Source: Vanessa cardui
Lineage: Eukaryota > Arthropoda > Insecta > Lepidoptera > Nymphalidae
DNA length: 64,000 bases
Assembly (NCBI RefSeq): GCF_905220365.1
Contig: NC_061141.1
Coordinates: forward strand, 6,517,501 to 6,581,500
Direction: 5' to 3'
The notes below the pieces were generated by a model. It did not search any database. It was not told where the DNA came from and worked only from the letters and a program-made list of their open reading frames with translations. A program made the translations under genes and the position numbers. Positions 10,423-22,400 of the stretch are shown here, in pieces; the first letter of the stretch is position 1; every line of letters starts with the position of its first letter.

Positions 10423-12225
10423 ATGCCACCAAAAAGAAAATATGACGACGACTATATTAAGCTGGGCTTTACTTCAATAGAAATTAATGGAGAAACTAGA
10501 CCACAATGCGTTTTATGTGCAACTGTTCTTTCTAACGACGCTTTAAAACCGGCAAAGTTGGAACGTCATTTGAAGACCGTGCATCCGAAGTTTTGTAACC
10601 GTTCGCGAGAATTCTTTGAAGGCAAACTAACAAGTCTTAAAAAAATTAAACTTGGACCCAGTGGAACAAGTTATGAAACCTCTGAAAAAACATTATCTGC
10701 ATCATTTGAAGTTTCAAAATTGATTGCCAAATCGAAAAAAGCACACACAATCGGCGAATCTTTAATAAAGCCCTGTATGCTCAAAGTTGCAGAAGAGCTT
10801 TTAGGTGCGGAAGCTCAAAAGAAAATTCGTGAAATACCGCTTTCTAATGACACAATTAAGTCGCGTATTCAAAAAATGTCAACTGATATTGAAGACCAAG
10901 TTATTGACAAGATTAAAAACTGCCCTTATTTTGCATTACAATGTGATGAGTCTACCGATGTTTCGCAATGCTGTCAATTACTTGTATTTATTCGATTTTT
11001 GGAGGACAACAAAATGTTTAAAGAAGAGTTATTATTTTCTCAAGAACTTAAAACTACGTCGCAAGGTGCAGATGTTATGAATGCAATAAGCCAATATATG
11101 GAAGAACATGGACTTATGTGGGAAAGGCTTGCCGGGTTTTGTACTGACGGTGCTCCTGCTATGCTTGGTTCTCGCTCTGGTCTTGCAGCATTGGTAAAAA
11201 CCAAAAATCCTTCCGCAATTACGACGCACTGCGTTATTCACCGTCAAGCATTGGCTGCCAAAACGCTCCCGGAATGTTTTACTATAGCTCTGAAAACAGC
11301 TATAAAAGTAGTTAACTTCATTAAAAAGAGCGCACTCAATACTCGTCTATTCAAACAGTTGTGTTCTGACATGAACTCTGAACACGAAACTCTGCTTTTC
11401 CACACAGAAGTTCGTTGGCTTTCAAAAGGAAACATGCTGTCGAGGTTGTACGAACTAAGAGAGGAAGTACAAGTATTCTTAACTAACAAGGAAAACAAAG
11501 AGTTGCTAGATCAGTTCTGTGAGCCCGAATATAAAGTACGTTTTGCTTATTTGGTCGACTTTTTTGCGCAAATAAATAAATTGAACCTTCAAATGCAAGG
11601 GTCCGGAAATTTGAAGTTGCAAGGCATGAGCAACATATTTGCATATGAAGATAAAATCAGGGCGTTTATTGCTAAAATCGAGCTATGGATCAATAAGATC
11701 GAAAGAAAAAACTTTTCTGCATTTGATACGCTCAACCAAATTATTGACGGACAAGGTGCAGATATTAAAGAAGAAATTCAGAAGAACGTGATGCTCCATT
11801 TGACTAATTTAAAAAGTGAATTCAATCGCTATTTTCCTGACTGCGAGGACAAAAGTATTCAGAAATTGATCCGGAATCCTTTCATTGTCAACGTTTCTGA
11901 AGTTTCTGATGAAATTCAAGAAGAAGTGATTGAAATGCAACACGACACGAACTTAAAAGATACATTCGAATCAGGAATAAATCTTGAAGATTATTGGAGC
12001 CAAAAAGCAATTTCGTTTCCAAAGCTTCGAGACATTGCTATACGTTACCTAACATTATTTTCATCGACGTATCTATGCGAGCAGGGGTTTTCGACGCTTC
12101 TGATTATTAAAAACAAGCATCGAAATCGGTTGGATGCCACTGCCGATATGCGTTTAGCTTTGAGTAGTACTGAACCGAGAATTCCGAAGTTAGTAAAGAG
12201 TATGCAGGCACAAAAATCACATTAA
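10423..12225 (+). CDS. hAT transposase (BED finger, SCAND3/ZBED5-like group)
   Basis: An uninterrupted frame of 600 codons. The N terminus has a BED-type zinc finger (Cys29, Cys32, His49, His54) expected to bind the element ends. The RNase H-like core shows CDESTDVSQC near residue 170 (first aspartate) and CTDGAPAML near 240 (second aspartate, CxxD motif). HCVIHRQALAAK lies near 270 and EVRWLSKGN near 330. The C terminus has the hAT dimerisation signature (FPKLRDIAIRYL, STYLCEQGFSTL, KNKHRNRL, about 540-575). Length, domain order and the exact element ends around it fit an autonomous hAT. An AATAAA signal follows at 12260-12270. I see no stop, frameshift or obvious loss of a catalytic residue, so activity is possible but not shown. 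Confidence 0.92.
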   Translation: MPPKRKYDDDYIKLGFTSIEINGETRPQCVLCATVLSNDALKPAKLERHLKTVHPKFCNRSREFFEGKLTSLKKIKLGPSGTSYETSEKTLSASFEVSKLIAKSKKAHTIGESLIKPCMLKVAEELLGAEAQKKIREIPLSNDTIKSRIQKMSTDIEDQVIDKIKNCPYFALQCDESTDVSQCCQLLVFIRFLEDNKMFKEELLFSQELKTTSQGADVMNAISQYMEEHGLMWERLAGFCTDGAPAMLGSRSGLAALVKTKNPSAITTHCVIHRQALAAKTLPECFTIALKTAIKVVNFIKKSALNTRLFKQLCSDMNSEHETLLFHTEVRWLSKGNMLSRLYELREEVQVFLTNKENKELLDQFCEPEYKVRFAYLVDFFAQINKLNLQMQGSGNLKLQGMSNIFAYEDKIRAFIAKIELWINKIERKNFSAFDTLNQIIDGQGADIKEEIQKNVMLHLTNLKSEFNRYFPDCEDKSIQKLIRNPFIVNVSEVSDEIQEEVIEMQHDTNLKDTFESGINLEDYWSQKAISFPKLRDIAIRYLTLFSSTYLCEQGFSTLLIIKNKHRNRLDATADMRLALSSTEPRIPKLVKSMQAQKSH

Positions 12226-12403
12226 ATTAAAATCTGTAACTTTTATATTTTTGCCAAATAATAAATAAATGAGTGCTAATTATAAAATTGTGCTTGTTTT
12301 CTTTATCAAACAACCCTTAATTTAGGTCATTTTAGTTAGGTAAACCAACTGGGTGGTCCCCGGCCATAGAAACATTTGGTAAAATGGTCCCTCATGACTA
12401 AAA

Positions 12404-12418
12404 GGTTAAGAACCACTG
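12404..12418 (-). repeat. hAT right terminal inverted repeat
   Basis: Exact reverse complement of 9840-9854; followed by the target duplication at 12419-12426. Confidence 0.95.
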
Positions 12419-12426
12419 ATCTAACG

Positions 12427-13650
12427 CAAACGATTGCTAATAAGTTGGGTATGGCTCTCGACTCTCGCGATATAGTAAGCGCCGAGCACGTCGGCCCGCA
12501 TCGCCTGTTGACATCGAATGAAGAGCGTATTCGCCCGCGGCCGGTGATCGTGCGATTAGCGCGACGGTCTCTTCGCGACGACATTCAACGGAAAAACGAA
12601 AAATTCAACGTAAAAAGGAAGGCAAAGGTCAGAGAGATTTAGGTGATATTGTAAGCCTACTAAAAACAACTGAACCCGATTTAATTCCGATTTTTGTAGC
12701 CCACCAGTTAGAAAAATTACTACCGGTGACATTTAATCACCTGGACTGTACTAAATTACTAAAAGATCTCGTTCGACTTCAAGATGAAATCAATAACATC
12801 AAAGAGAATTACGTTACAACGAAGCAATTATAAGATTTAAAGCAAGAGTTACAATCATCGAAACATATTTCTTCACCGTTGTGTAATATTAATGTTTAAA
12901 GGGGAGCATGGTGTGCGGATAGTGGGTCTATTGGTTTATTGCAGTATAACGATAAGGAAAGTCATCAAAATAAAAACGAACAAAATGACTTTTTGAATAC
13001 GAAACAGAACAATAACGGTTTTCTACTTAGTAGTATTTCTATACTCAATTTTTGTCAGTCAGACTTTCTAGTCTGACTGACAAAAATTGTTCTTTAAATT
13101 CCGCCACTAAAGCACATATGACGCAGACACATAACACCGGCATTGACATATTAACTACAAAAGAAATAACGGTAATGAATGAAGAGAAACGAGAGAGAGA
13201 CAGAAATACCGATGACAGGATCGCATAGGATCCGCTGTGCCGACTTTGTGCGCTTTCAACCGGCGTGTGACGTAACTAATGTAAACAAAACGAATAATGA
13301 ATGGCAAACTGTGAAACAGAGAAAAAGAAAAATGCTTTATCGATATCAGGGCCAGAGAGGTATATTGCTGATTGTGAAGTTGGCAATAAGTTTAAGGCGG
13401 CAGACAGAAAATTCCCTTTCTTTAATACAAACATTTATAAAGAGACATGTGAAAAATATATTACCGACTACATTACCTCGCGGACACAAGAATGTGTTAC
13501 TTTAGAAAAAATTCAGAAAAAAAAGAAATAAATCATAAGGCATACAAATTTTACGTGTCTGAAAGTAAACTATCTCTATTTTTGAATATAAACATGTGGC
13601 CGAAAGGAATTATATTCAGGCGATTTGTACATTATAAATATAAACAAACG
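12427..13650 (+). pseudogene. LINE ORF1 remainder and downstream ORF1-like domains, decayed
   Basis: Positions 12427-12642 continue the interrupted ORF1: LGMALDSRDIVSAEHVGPHR, then RPRPVIVRLARRSLRDD, typical of its RNA-binding C-terminal domain. After the stop at 12640 further degenerate coding can be read: KTTEPDLIPIFVAHQLEKLLPV and DLVRLQDEINNIKENYVT (12660-12830). After a gap comes KAADRKFPFFNTNIYKETCEKYI (about 13395-13460) and AYKFYVSESKLSLFLN..MWPKGIIFRRFVHY (13540-13640). The last resembles the WPxGxxxRRF domain in ORF1-type proteins of invertebrate LINEs. Whether 12427-12642 and the later part belong to one element is unclear. Stops and frameshifts are frequent. Confidence 0.6.
13046..13089. 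repeat. Perfect 19-bp inverted repeat
   Basis: CAATTTTTGTCAGTCAGAC (13046-13064) is exactly complementary to 13071-13089, with a 6-nt loop TTTCTA. It lies inside decayed ORF1-like sequence. Confidence 0.9.
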
Positions 13651-13743
13651 AATTGAGTTAAATCCAGTGACGGGCACTTACTTAACTCATGAGCGTATGC
13701 ACGTATAGATTTGCGAGTTATAATTGTAAAACGTTCTATAGAC

Positions 13744-15813
13744 AGATACTGAAACTGCAGGTACTGAAATTCCTGAACCATCTGGTTGCTTAACAGAAGA
13801 CTATAATCCTACTCCATCTACATCTAAATATATCCCCCAACATAGAATGTCTACATCCTCTGGTCCATCTTCCTCAACTTCTAGTAGCAGCAGCAGTAGC
13901 AGCAGCGCCAGCAGCAGCAGAGCTAGTTCTCCATCAAATTCTTCTGATAAATATTACAAAACGGCTGACGCTGAAGCTTCTGCTTCTTCACCAGGTCAAG
14001 AATCTACTTTTTCACCAGGTCACCCAGATAACAACATAGTTGAAAATGATGTACCTCAGCTAGATGCGAGTCCAGTACGTAAACTTTGTAAAAAACGCAA
14101 ATCTTGTGTTGATGAATGGTTGTCGAATAAGACAAAAACTCTAAGAAATACCGGTAAGGCCTATATTTCTCGTTCTAAACCAAAGAAAAGTATTAATGCA
14201 AGATGTTTACAACCTCTGTGTGGGGGAAAATGCAAGTTGCAATGTACAAAAATAAATAGATGAGGCCAGGAGAACTAAAATTTTTGAAAATTATTGGCAA
14301 TTGGGAGACTTAGCACTGCAATGAAATTTTATTCATAAGCATATCAAACCGATCATACGTGCATTTAGATTTTTTGGTAAAGCTCAGCCTAGAAAATTCA
14401 ACCACAGTTTTTATTTTGAAGTCGAAGAGCAAACTATACGAGTATGTAAAACTTTCTTCAGAGCTACATTGGCTATTAATGATCGTGTCATTAGAACTGT
14501 GATTGAAAAATCTGAAGATGGTTTCTTGCAACAAGATATGAGAACACAGTGACCATAAAAAAGTTGCAGAATCTATCCGCCAGGAAATAAGAGCTCATTT
14601 TAACTCAATTCCTCGTATGGAATCTCATTACATATGAAAAAAAATCAACAAGAGAATATATCGATGGAGGAAAATCGCTCAGTGATCTTTACAGAGATTA
14701 TAAAGCTCTTTGCGAATCTAAGAACGTTCCTTATGCTAATGAGACTCTGTTTTCAAGAATATTCAATAATTAATACAATATTAGTTTTTTCAAGCTAAAG
14801 AAAGATAGGTGCGAATTATGTGTACGATACGAGAATGCCGAAGATAATGAGAAGAAAAACTTAGAAGTAGACTATTTAAAACATATTGAAGAGAAAGAAC
14901 TATCCAGAAAAGAGAAAGATATTGATAAAACGAACTCCAATTCAGATAATATTGTTGCAGTTTATGATTTACAAGCTGTCTTACAAGTACCGCGAGGAAA
15001 CACGTCTGTTTTTTATTAAAAATCCAAACTCAACACTTTGAACTTTACTGTCTCTCACATTGGTAATAATGATGATAAAACGGAGTGCTTCTTTTGGCAT
15101 GAAGGAGAGACTAACCGTGGAGCCGATGAAATAGGATCTTGTGTGTTTAAATGTATTGAAAATACTCTGCTGAATTATGATGGACCAGGTCGGGATCTCA
15201 TGTTCTACTCAGATAATTGCTGCGGTCAAAATAAGAATCGATTCATAATTGCAGTTTATTTGATCGCCCTTGTTAAATTCCCTAAAATTAAATCCATTAC
15301 TCACAAGTACTTAATCACAGGTCACACGCAGAATGAAGCCGACTCAGTTCATTCTACAATTGAGAAAGAAATCCAAAAAAGGCTGAAGTCTGGACCAATT
15401 TACGTCCCTAGTCAGTATGTGGAAGCTATCAAATGCGCTAAGAAAAAGGTAAATCCCTACGCCGTGACAGAAATTTCATCAAGTGAATTTTATTCAGTGA
15501 AGCGTCTTTCTGAAGATATCGGATTTACGCCTGCAAAGTCTTTTAAAATTTCTGAGCTGTGTTTAAATTGATGCAAGACGATCCTTCTAAGTTGCTGTAC
15601 AAAACTTCATTCAAAGGTGATCAGTTTTCTGAGACAATAATAACACGAAAGAAATTTCTTCACCAGATAACACTTAAATCTGCTTATAGAACGAAACCGA
15701 AACTCAAAGAAAATAAAATAAAAGATCTCCAAAGTCTATTGCAAAATAACCATATCCCAAATTTTTACGAATATTTTTATAATTCTTTGAATCGAAAGCT
15801 ACATTTTTTCTAA
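13744..15813 (+). pseudogene. DDE/D-type transposase-like pseudogene (DNCxGQNKN family)
   Basis: A long decayed gene. The N part (13744-14263) is serine-rich, with an (AGC)n-coded run, then KRKSCVDEWLSNKTKTLRNTGKAY and a Cys cluster (CLQPLCGGKCKLQC). Broken segments follow (14380-14530 FYFEVEEQTIRVCKTFF; 14690-14760; KKDRCELCVRYENA at 14805-14840). The core contains VYDLQAVLQVPRGNTSVFY (about 14961-15020), FYSDNCCGQNKNRF (15203-15245) and HKYLITGHTQNEADSVHSTIE (15302-15362). These three acidic motifs recur in a large unnamed family of repetitive insect genes and have the order of a DDE/D transposase. I suspect a Sola-like superfamily but cannot confirm it. At least five frame breaks. No terminal repeats found. 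Confidence 0.6.
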
Positions 15814-16259
15814 ATAATGCTGCCGTTTTAATATTTTTATTAAATTTAATATTTTAACTAATAATAACGTTCCACTTCTAGTTCCTACTATTTGATAATT
15901 ATTTTTAGGTAACCTATAATAAAGATGATATTACGTAGGTACCTGTCTTTTTAAGGTAATATTATTTTGTAAGAATTTAATAATTTTCTTTTAGTTTTAT
16001 AAGTACTTTTTTCTGTCAGAGAATAAAGTTGATGACGACAAGCATGTGTATTATTTTCTAAAATACGTATACATTTACAAGAAAACAGTCACATTATGTG
16101 CCTTATTTCAAGGTTCTTAAAATTTTATTAAAAAAAACAACATAAATCTTAAAAACTACGAGTCATTTTAAATGTAATTAAAAGATCTATATGTGATAAA
16201 AAAGTAAATTACCTAGCTTTTATAGTTTTCATATAATTCACGAGGCAAGGATTACAAAA
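15814..16259. other. No gene; AT-rich spacer
   Basis: Contains TA-rich DNA and an AATAAAG near 16022 that could be the 3' processing signal of the preceding pseudogene. Confidence 0.5.
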
Positions 16260-16310
16260 TCATAAAAATCGTGTTTTCTTAAAACAATCGTTTCTGTGTT
16301 GTGACACTTT

Positions 16311-17586
16311 TTTGCCGTGGAGCACTTTGGACATTTTCTGGCGATCCATATCATTATGGGCGTCGTAAAAATGCCATCTTATCTTGATTACTGGTCTACG
16401 AACTACAAATATCCCCAAGTAGCCAACGTGATTTCCCTGAAAAGGTACCAACAAATACGCCGTTACCTTCACTTTTCCGATAATAATTTGGACGACGGTG
16501 ATAGGTACTATAAGATACGACCAGTATTAGAAAAAGTAAGACAAAACTGTTTGAAATATCAAGGACTGGATAGAAAATTTTCAATAGATGAAATGATAGC
16601 ATATAAGGGTAGTAAGGCAGGAAAAAGGAAGCAATACATGAAAGACAAGCCAAATAAGTGGGGTTTCAAGAACTATGTGCTTGCAGGAGTTACAGGTATG
16701 ATTTACGACTTCCTAATGTACGGAGGAGAGGATACTATTCAGTATCATAGTTTTACGGAAGAAGAATCGACACTTGGATTTGGCGCTAAAGTTGTTATTA
16801 CCCTCTGTCAAAGCATTGAGCAAAAGCCAGTAATCATCTATTGTGGTAATTTTTTTTAAAACGCTAGAACTTTTATATCCTGCGGAAAAACTATGGTATC
16901 TTTGCACTTGGAACCATTAGAAATAATCGAATAAGAGGAGCAAATGAGGTCTTATTGACTGAAAAGGCCCTAAAAAAGAAAGAAAGAGGTTCACTCTCCC
17001 AAGTAGTGTGTAATGCTAATCGTTTGGCCGTGGTTCGCTGGAACGACAACAAAGTTGTTACCCTTGTTAGCTTATTTCTCGCCAGCGAACCGGTTGAGAA
17101 AATAAAACGGTATTGCAAAGATTCGAAAGAAAAAATTGATGTACCATGTCCACAAATAGTAAAAGAATATAATAAATTCATGGGAGGTGTAGACCTTGCG
17201 GACATGCTAATTTCCCTATACAAATATTTGCCCAGATTATTGACATATGTATGAATAACGCCTGGCTTCTTTACAAATCATCTACTAAACAGAAAATGAA
17301 ATTGAAAGCTTTTAGATATGAGGTGTACGAAAGCTTTATAATGGAAAACAAAAGTGCCAAACGGAAAAAGACTGAGGATTCCTCCGTTCGAAACCCACGT
17401 GCAGGACTTCCTGCCAGCACTGTAAAATACGACAACGTGGGACATTACCCTTCATCGAAACAAGAAGGGCGTTGTCGGTTTTGTCAAAAAAAGACAACCG
17501 TGTTTTGTATAAAATGCAATGTAAGACTTTGTTTCATAACCGGCCAAAATAGTCGTAACTGTTTTCTTAATTTTCATACGAAATAG
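16311..17586 (+). pseudogene. piggyBac transposase, inactive
   Basis: Three out-of-frame pieces (about 16311-16857, 16870-17254, 17251-17586) give most of a piggyBac transposase. They show MPSYLDYWSTN, RYLHFSDN, FSIDEMIAYKG (first catalytic aspartate kept, about 16585), KPNKWGFKNYVLAG, then IIYCGNFF (about 16830-16853). The family has a YFDNFF-like motif there, so the second aspartate is replaced by glycine. EYNKFMGGVDLADM (17166-17208) keeps the third. The C terminus is a Cys-rich cross-brace finger (CRFCQKKTTVFCIKCNVRLCF, 17474-17534). The N terminus is missing and no TTAA-flanked ends were identified. Frameshifts near 16858 and 17240 and the missing aspartate make it inactive. Confidence 0.88.
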
Positions 17587-18305
17587 TTTTGTCCTTTTTT
17601 CTGCTTGTTTCTTTGTATTTCTTTTTATTATTAAAAGGAGACAGGCGAATCTGGGCCTATCGTTACCATATCGTTACACAAATAAAATATTTATCAATAA
17701 TTTTTTCAAGATTTTTAATTTTTAATCATGAAATATTAAGCCATTTTACCATGGGATATTAAATAAAATATATAATCATAATATTATTGACTTTCGTTAC
17801 TTCCTAGCTTTACTTTCACTTTTTAACAATGTTGCCAAATGAAATAAAATAATGATATAAATAAAAAAAAATGATATAAAATAGAAAATCAAAGCAATGA
17901 AAGTAAATCAGTGTTTTTTCTTTAGATTATGTTTTAAAAAAACGTTTTAAATAATGAATCATATAATAGATAACGTTTATAAAAACGTTGTAAAAATAAA
18001 TTAATCAACAGGTTGATTTTTTTTTCTTGTACTGGCAACAAAGTAGAACTCATGTCACAGCAAACGTCAAACTAAAAAATCATTCGCTTCGTTTGGCTTG
18101 AACTTACGATAGTGGATATTTCGTTTTGTTGTGTCTTCGTGTGCTTTTATTATTCAATTAGTATTATTTTGCGACTTTGGCTATGTATTCAGGATTCTGA
18201 CGGTTATTACTTTAACGGACAACCCACGCTTTTCTTAACGAACTTGGTTTTCTTGCCTACTCGACTTACCTCAGCTATAACTACCGGATTTCGAAGCAGA
18301 ATACA
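17587..18305. other. No gene seen
   Basis: AT-rich DNA with poly(T)/poly(A) runs. A short frame at 18112-18309 has no recognisable motif. Confidence 0.45.
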
Positions 18306-18434
18306 ATGAGTGATCAACGACTTCATTGTATCAATTGCGGCATAGCTAGCTGGCAGCGTAATCCTTCTACAGGATTACATCAAATAGAAGAGGAAAGCAT
18401 TCTTTCAGTCATACAGCAATGGGTTGCTCCTTAA
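18306..18434 (+). pseudogene. Isolated first exon of an IS4EU/PIF-like transposase gene
   Basis: Forty-two codons with a CxxCG start (CINCGIASW) and a C-terminal VIQQWVAP. This matches the layout of the first exon read at 23110-23280 (CVNCGSMLR ... VISEWILPRT). The rest of the gene is not found here. It is probably a second, truncated copy of the same transposon family. Confidence 0.45.
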
Positions 18435-18718
18435 GTAGTAAGTAATTTATTTCTTACAAGTTCATTTTGATATATATTTAAAGAGATAACTTAAATAATA
18501 TTCTTATATGTATGTCACTATTTATTTATTTATTTATTTTGGACAATCTACAAGAACTACTGTAAAAAAGCTTAAAAAAAACAAGTAGGTACAAAATATC
18601 ACGTAAGTAGAATGTCAAATTCAGATTGTCACGGCATGCCAAAGAAATGCATAACAAAGAACTTAAATCAAACTTAGTTATAATTAAATAGATAAAATAA
18701 TATAAGAAAATACGTATC
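18435..18718. other. Non-coding target DNA left of pogo-1
   Basis: AT-rich with a (TTTA)n run at 18516-18540. The final TA (18719-18720) is the left copy of the target dinucleotide. Confidence 0.5.
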
Positions 18719-18720
18719 TA

Positions 18721-18744
18721 GGGTGGTGGCACCATATATCGGCC
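18721..18744 (+). repeat. pogo-1 left terminal inverted repeat
   Basis: 24 bp, 22 of 24 matching the complement of 22922-22945. Confidence 0.92.
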
Positions 18745-18978
18745 GTCTCCTAGTATCGGCCTTTTCGAGCAAATGAAATATAACTATGGAAATAGTGTTG
18801 AAAGCTATGTTTGTTTTGTGCTAAAATCGACTCTATGTCAATACGCATAACCTCCCATATTTTCGAGCGGGTGCCTCAACGATCGAACGTTCAATTGGCA
18901 ACAGTGCACACGCATGTACGGACGTGTTTCGTTTGGTAGCATTGCCGAGTCAAATCCCTGAGTCGACGCATTGCGTTG

Positions 18979-19450
18979 GTAAGTATTTGAATATAATTAA
19001 ACATATTTATGGTAGTTTATTTTATTTGTCCTTGAAGAAAAATAGTCAAAGCGTGTTTAAATAGTACATTTTTAAATATAATTGTTTGTTTTTTACCAAA
19101 TAATTGCCGAGATTAGGGATCTGTTTTATTGATAAATCTCAATATCGTCCGAGTGGCCGATGTTGGGGAAAAGGTTGAAAACGTTAAAATACACTTCAAG
19201 CTATTTTATATATAAGGAGTAATATTAATAAGATTTAAACTGAAAGAAAAGCTCAGTTTGACTATTAGATCCTAACTTCGGCCGCCTAAAAACGAAATTT
19301 TATTAGCTACGGCCGATATAAAGGGAATTGATGTGTAATAACGGCCACCTTACTTCTGGTACTGCCTTTTCTACTACCCTCAAATTATACAATAAACAGG
19401 GACGTGGTATAAAATAAAAACTACTTAGATATATAAATTTTTGCCAACAG
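18979..19450 (+). other. Predicted 5' UTR intron of pogo-1
   Basis: Donor GTAAGT at 18979 and acceptor TTTTGCCAACAG ending at 19450, 17 bases before the ATG at 19468. Confidence 0.5.
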
Positions 19451-19467
19451 GTAGGAATGCTAATATC

Positions 19468-22400
19468 ATGCCGGCCCAATCAAAACTCGCAAAGGATCAA
19501 AAAAAAGACAAACGTTTGCAATACGACCGTAGTAAATTAAAAGATGCAGTAAATGCCGTCAGAAATCAAAATATGAGCATTAGAAAAGCATCTCGAGAAT
19601 ATGACATTCCAAGATCCACTTTACAAGACAGACTTCATGGAAGAACAGATACAGAGTGCACGGTTGGCAGAGATACCGTGTTAAACCAAAATGAAGAGGA
19701 ATTAATTGTTCAATGGTTAATACGGATGGTTATGTGAGGTTTTCCTAGAACACGGAGTAACGTAATAAATACTGTTAAAAATACAATCAAGGAAGATAAT
19801 AGACCCAATCCGTTTAAAAATGGAAAACCAGGTAAAAAGTGGTATTCCTTGTTTTTAAAAAGACACCCAATTCTTAATGAGAGGATCCCAGAACTGATTA
19901 CATTGGCCATGGCTGTAGTTACTGAAGAATACATCAGAAAGTGGTTTAATGGCCTCCAAGATCATTTAAAATCAATCGGCCACGAAGATGTTTTACATGA
20001 TCCAAGGAGAATATATAACGGCGATGAGACGAGCTTCAGTATTTGCCGGAAGACTGGGAAAGTAATAGGACCCAAGGGTTGGAAGAACATTTATGAAATT
20101 ACAAAGGGCAGTGAAAAGGAAACAATAACTGTTTGGCTTGTTATATCAGCAGCAGGAGAATATTTGCCCCCCATGGTTGTTTTTCATTACATCCGTAGGC
20201 CACCAAAAGAAATTGTCAATAGCGCTCCATCCTCCTGGTTCATAGGCTTATCGGATGGTGGGTGGATGAGAAGTGGAATATTTTACGAGTATGTTGCAAA
20301 TGGCTTTAATCATTGGATGTCCTCTAACAATATACCTAAGCCAGTTCTCTTGCTGGCTGGTGGACATAAGTCACATTTAACCCAACATTTAAGCAAATTT
20401 TGTGATGATAACGGCATAATTTTGTATGCGTTGCCTCCCAACACTACACACATAATGCAGCCGGCCAATGTTAGTGTTTTCAGGCCACTCAAAGTTGAAT
20501 GGCGAAAAGTAGTAAAAAATTGGTTAGACGATGACAATAACTCGCATAAAACGTTGTCAAAAGTAACTTTCTGCCCTTTACTGGAACAAACTTTGAAACA
20601 AATTACGGTAGACACCATAAAAAATGGCTTTCGAAAATGTGGTTTATACCCTTTCAGTCCGATGCTGTAGACTATACTAAATGTGTGAAAAATATGCAGG
20701 AATCCTTATTGCAACAAAATGAAGAATGCATAAACGAAGAGACAGTATCTGAAAGTGACATACAAACAACATTTAAAGTGTTAAGAGTCTACGAAAAAGA
20801 GCTTAAAGAATCGGGGATAGAAATAACTCGTATTGAAGAAACCATCGCAGGAAAGAGTGAAAACCTACACAAAAATAAAATCAACAGTTCCAATCTAAAA
20901 CGAAAAATGGACAAGAGTTATGATAAAATCGAAAACATGGAATTCAAAATAAAAAAGCCTAAGACGACAAAAAATACAACGCATGAAGAGGAGGATAATC
21001 TTATAGAAAAGGACAGTTTGCAAAATACTTGTGCAGGCATGTATATCGTGAGCGATCACGGTTTACTAGAGTATACTGATTCCTGCATGTCACCTGTTCA
21101 AACATGTCGTTTAGAAGATTCAAATGAAAGCCAGAATTTATTTTCTAATTTAGAAAATATAGATGTAAAACCATCAAATGAAGACCAAAGTGTAATTATA
21201 TTACCTCTGAATGATGACATTTCGTTTGATATGGGAACAAACCGAAAAGATGAAGGCTCAAGTACTCTGGATCTTCCAGGCCTAGAGATCACTATTACAA
21301 ATGAAATACATGGTAAGAATGATGATGCACATACATTAAGTAAAATTTGTGAAACTATCAATTCATGTGTAGCAAAGACTGATCGTAAAAATCTAACTAT
21401 GGAATTACCATCAATGATTTCAATTGGCTCCATGAATACTATTGATATTGCATCTGACTTTGACTTTTCTCTACCGGCATCCCCATCTTGCAGTCGTCCA
21501 AATTCTAAAACATCTACGCCAACTTCTAGGTTTGTTGTATCACCAGCCTTAAGAAAACTTTTATATGCTCCGAAAGAACTGGATTTTCGCAACAAAAGCA
21601 AGCCGAAAGAACAAAAAATGCCGTTAGCTATTTCACCTGAAACTTGGAGGCAATACATTACGGAGAAAGACGATAAAAAAGAAAACATTATGAAACGACG
21701 CGAAGAAATAAAAAAAGAATTGTAGAGAATAAAGCAGAGAGAGAAAGAAAAAATCTTGAAAAGAGAATTAAAAAACTAAACCAACCAAAGAAAACAAAAG
21801 CAGTAAAGAAGAGATTATTAAAGGACAGCAATCGCGAAACTGATCTCGCTGATTTATCTACTTGTGGTTGGTTTACACTACACTAGAAATGAAAGTCACT
21901 TACTTGTATAATGTCTATATTACAAGTCCACATAAAAGTCAGAAGGCACACATAGTTTTATAGTACATTAATACGCAAGCACAAGAATTAGGAACACAAG
22001 CACAGATAGGAAAGCAGATGAAATTATAAAGATGAGAAGAAAATAAGTATGAAATTATGAGAGCAGTCTTAAGCGTATAGGAATAAAGTCTAAGGTTGCT
22101 TAGCAAAGTTATTAGCGAGCGCGAGCGGGTCAAGCGTATGAAAGCCGTCGGCGAACTGACGCGTTGTTTTGCGAGTTGCGTAGACAAAGGATTGTCCGAT
22201 CGGCGCGTGCGGCTCGCGAGTGGTGCTTAAGACGTTGCTTCTTGGGCCGCTAAGAATGTGGACAAAATAGTTCCACATACTCAAGACATAAATATGGAGA
22301 AGGAGAAAATTATTTGTGCTGGCTGTGAAGAAGAATTAGTGATGTCGTGGAAGACGAAGATAAAAATATTGGATGTGACATATGCCCCAAATGGTTCCAC

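Larger units (their letters stand above)
9840..12418 (+). mobile_element. Complete hAT DNA transposon
   Basis: A 2579-bp element with 15-bp perfect terminal inverted repeats (CAGTGGTTCTTAACC at 9840-9854 and its complement at 12404-12418). It is flanked by an exact 8-bp target duplication ATCTAACG (9832-9839 and 12419-12426). Eight-base duplications and CAGTG-type ends are diagnostic of the hAT superfamily. Removing the element and one duplication restores the LINE ORF1 frame. It contains one intact 600-codon transposase gene, a 5' UTR intron and a poly(A) signal. Perfect TIRs, a perfect duplication and an undamaged gene suggest recent insertion. Confidence 0.95.
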
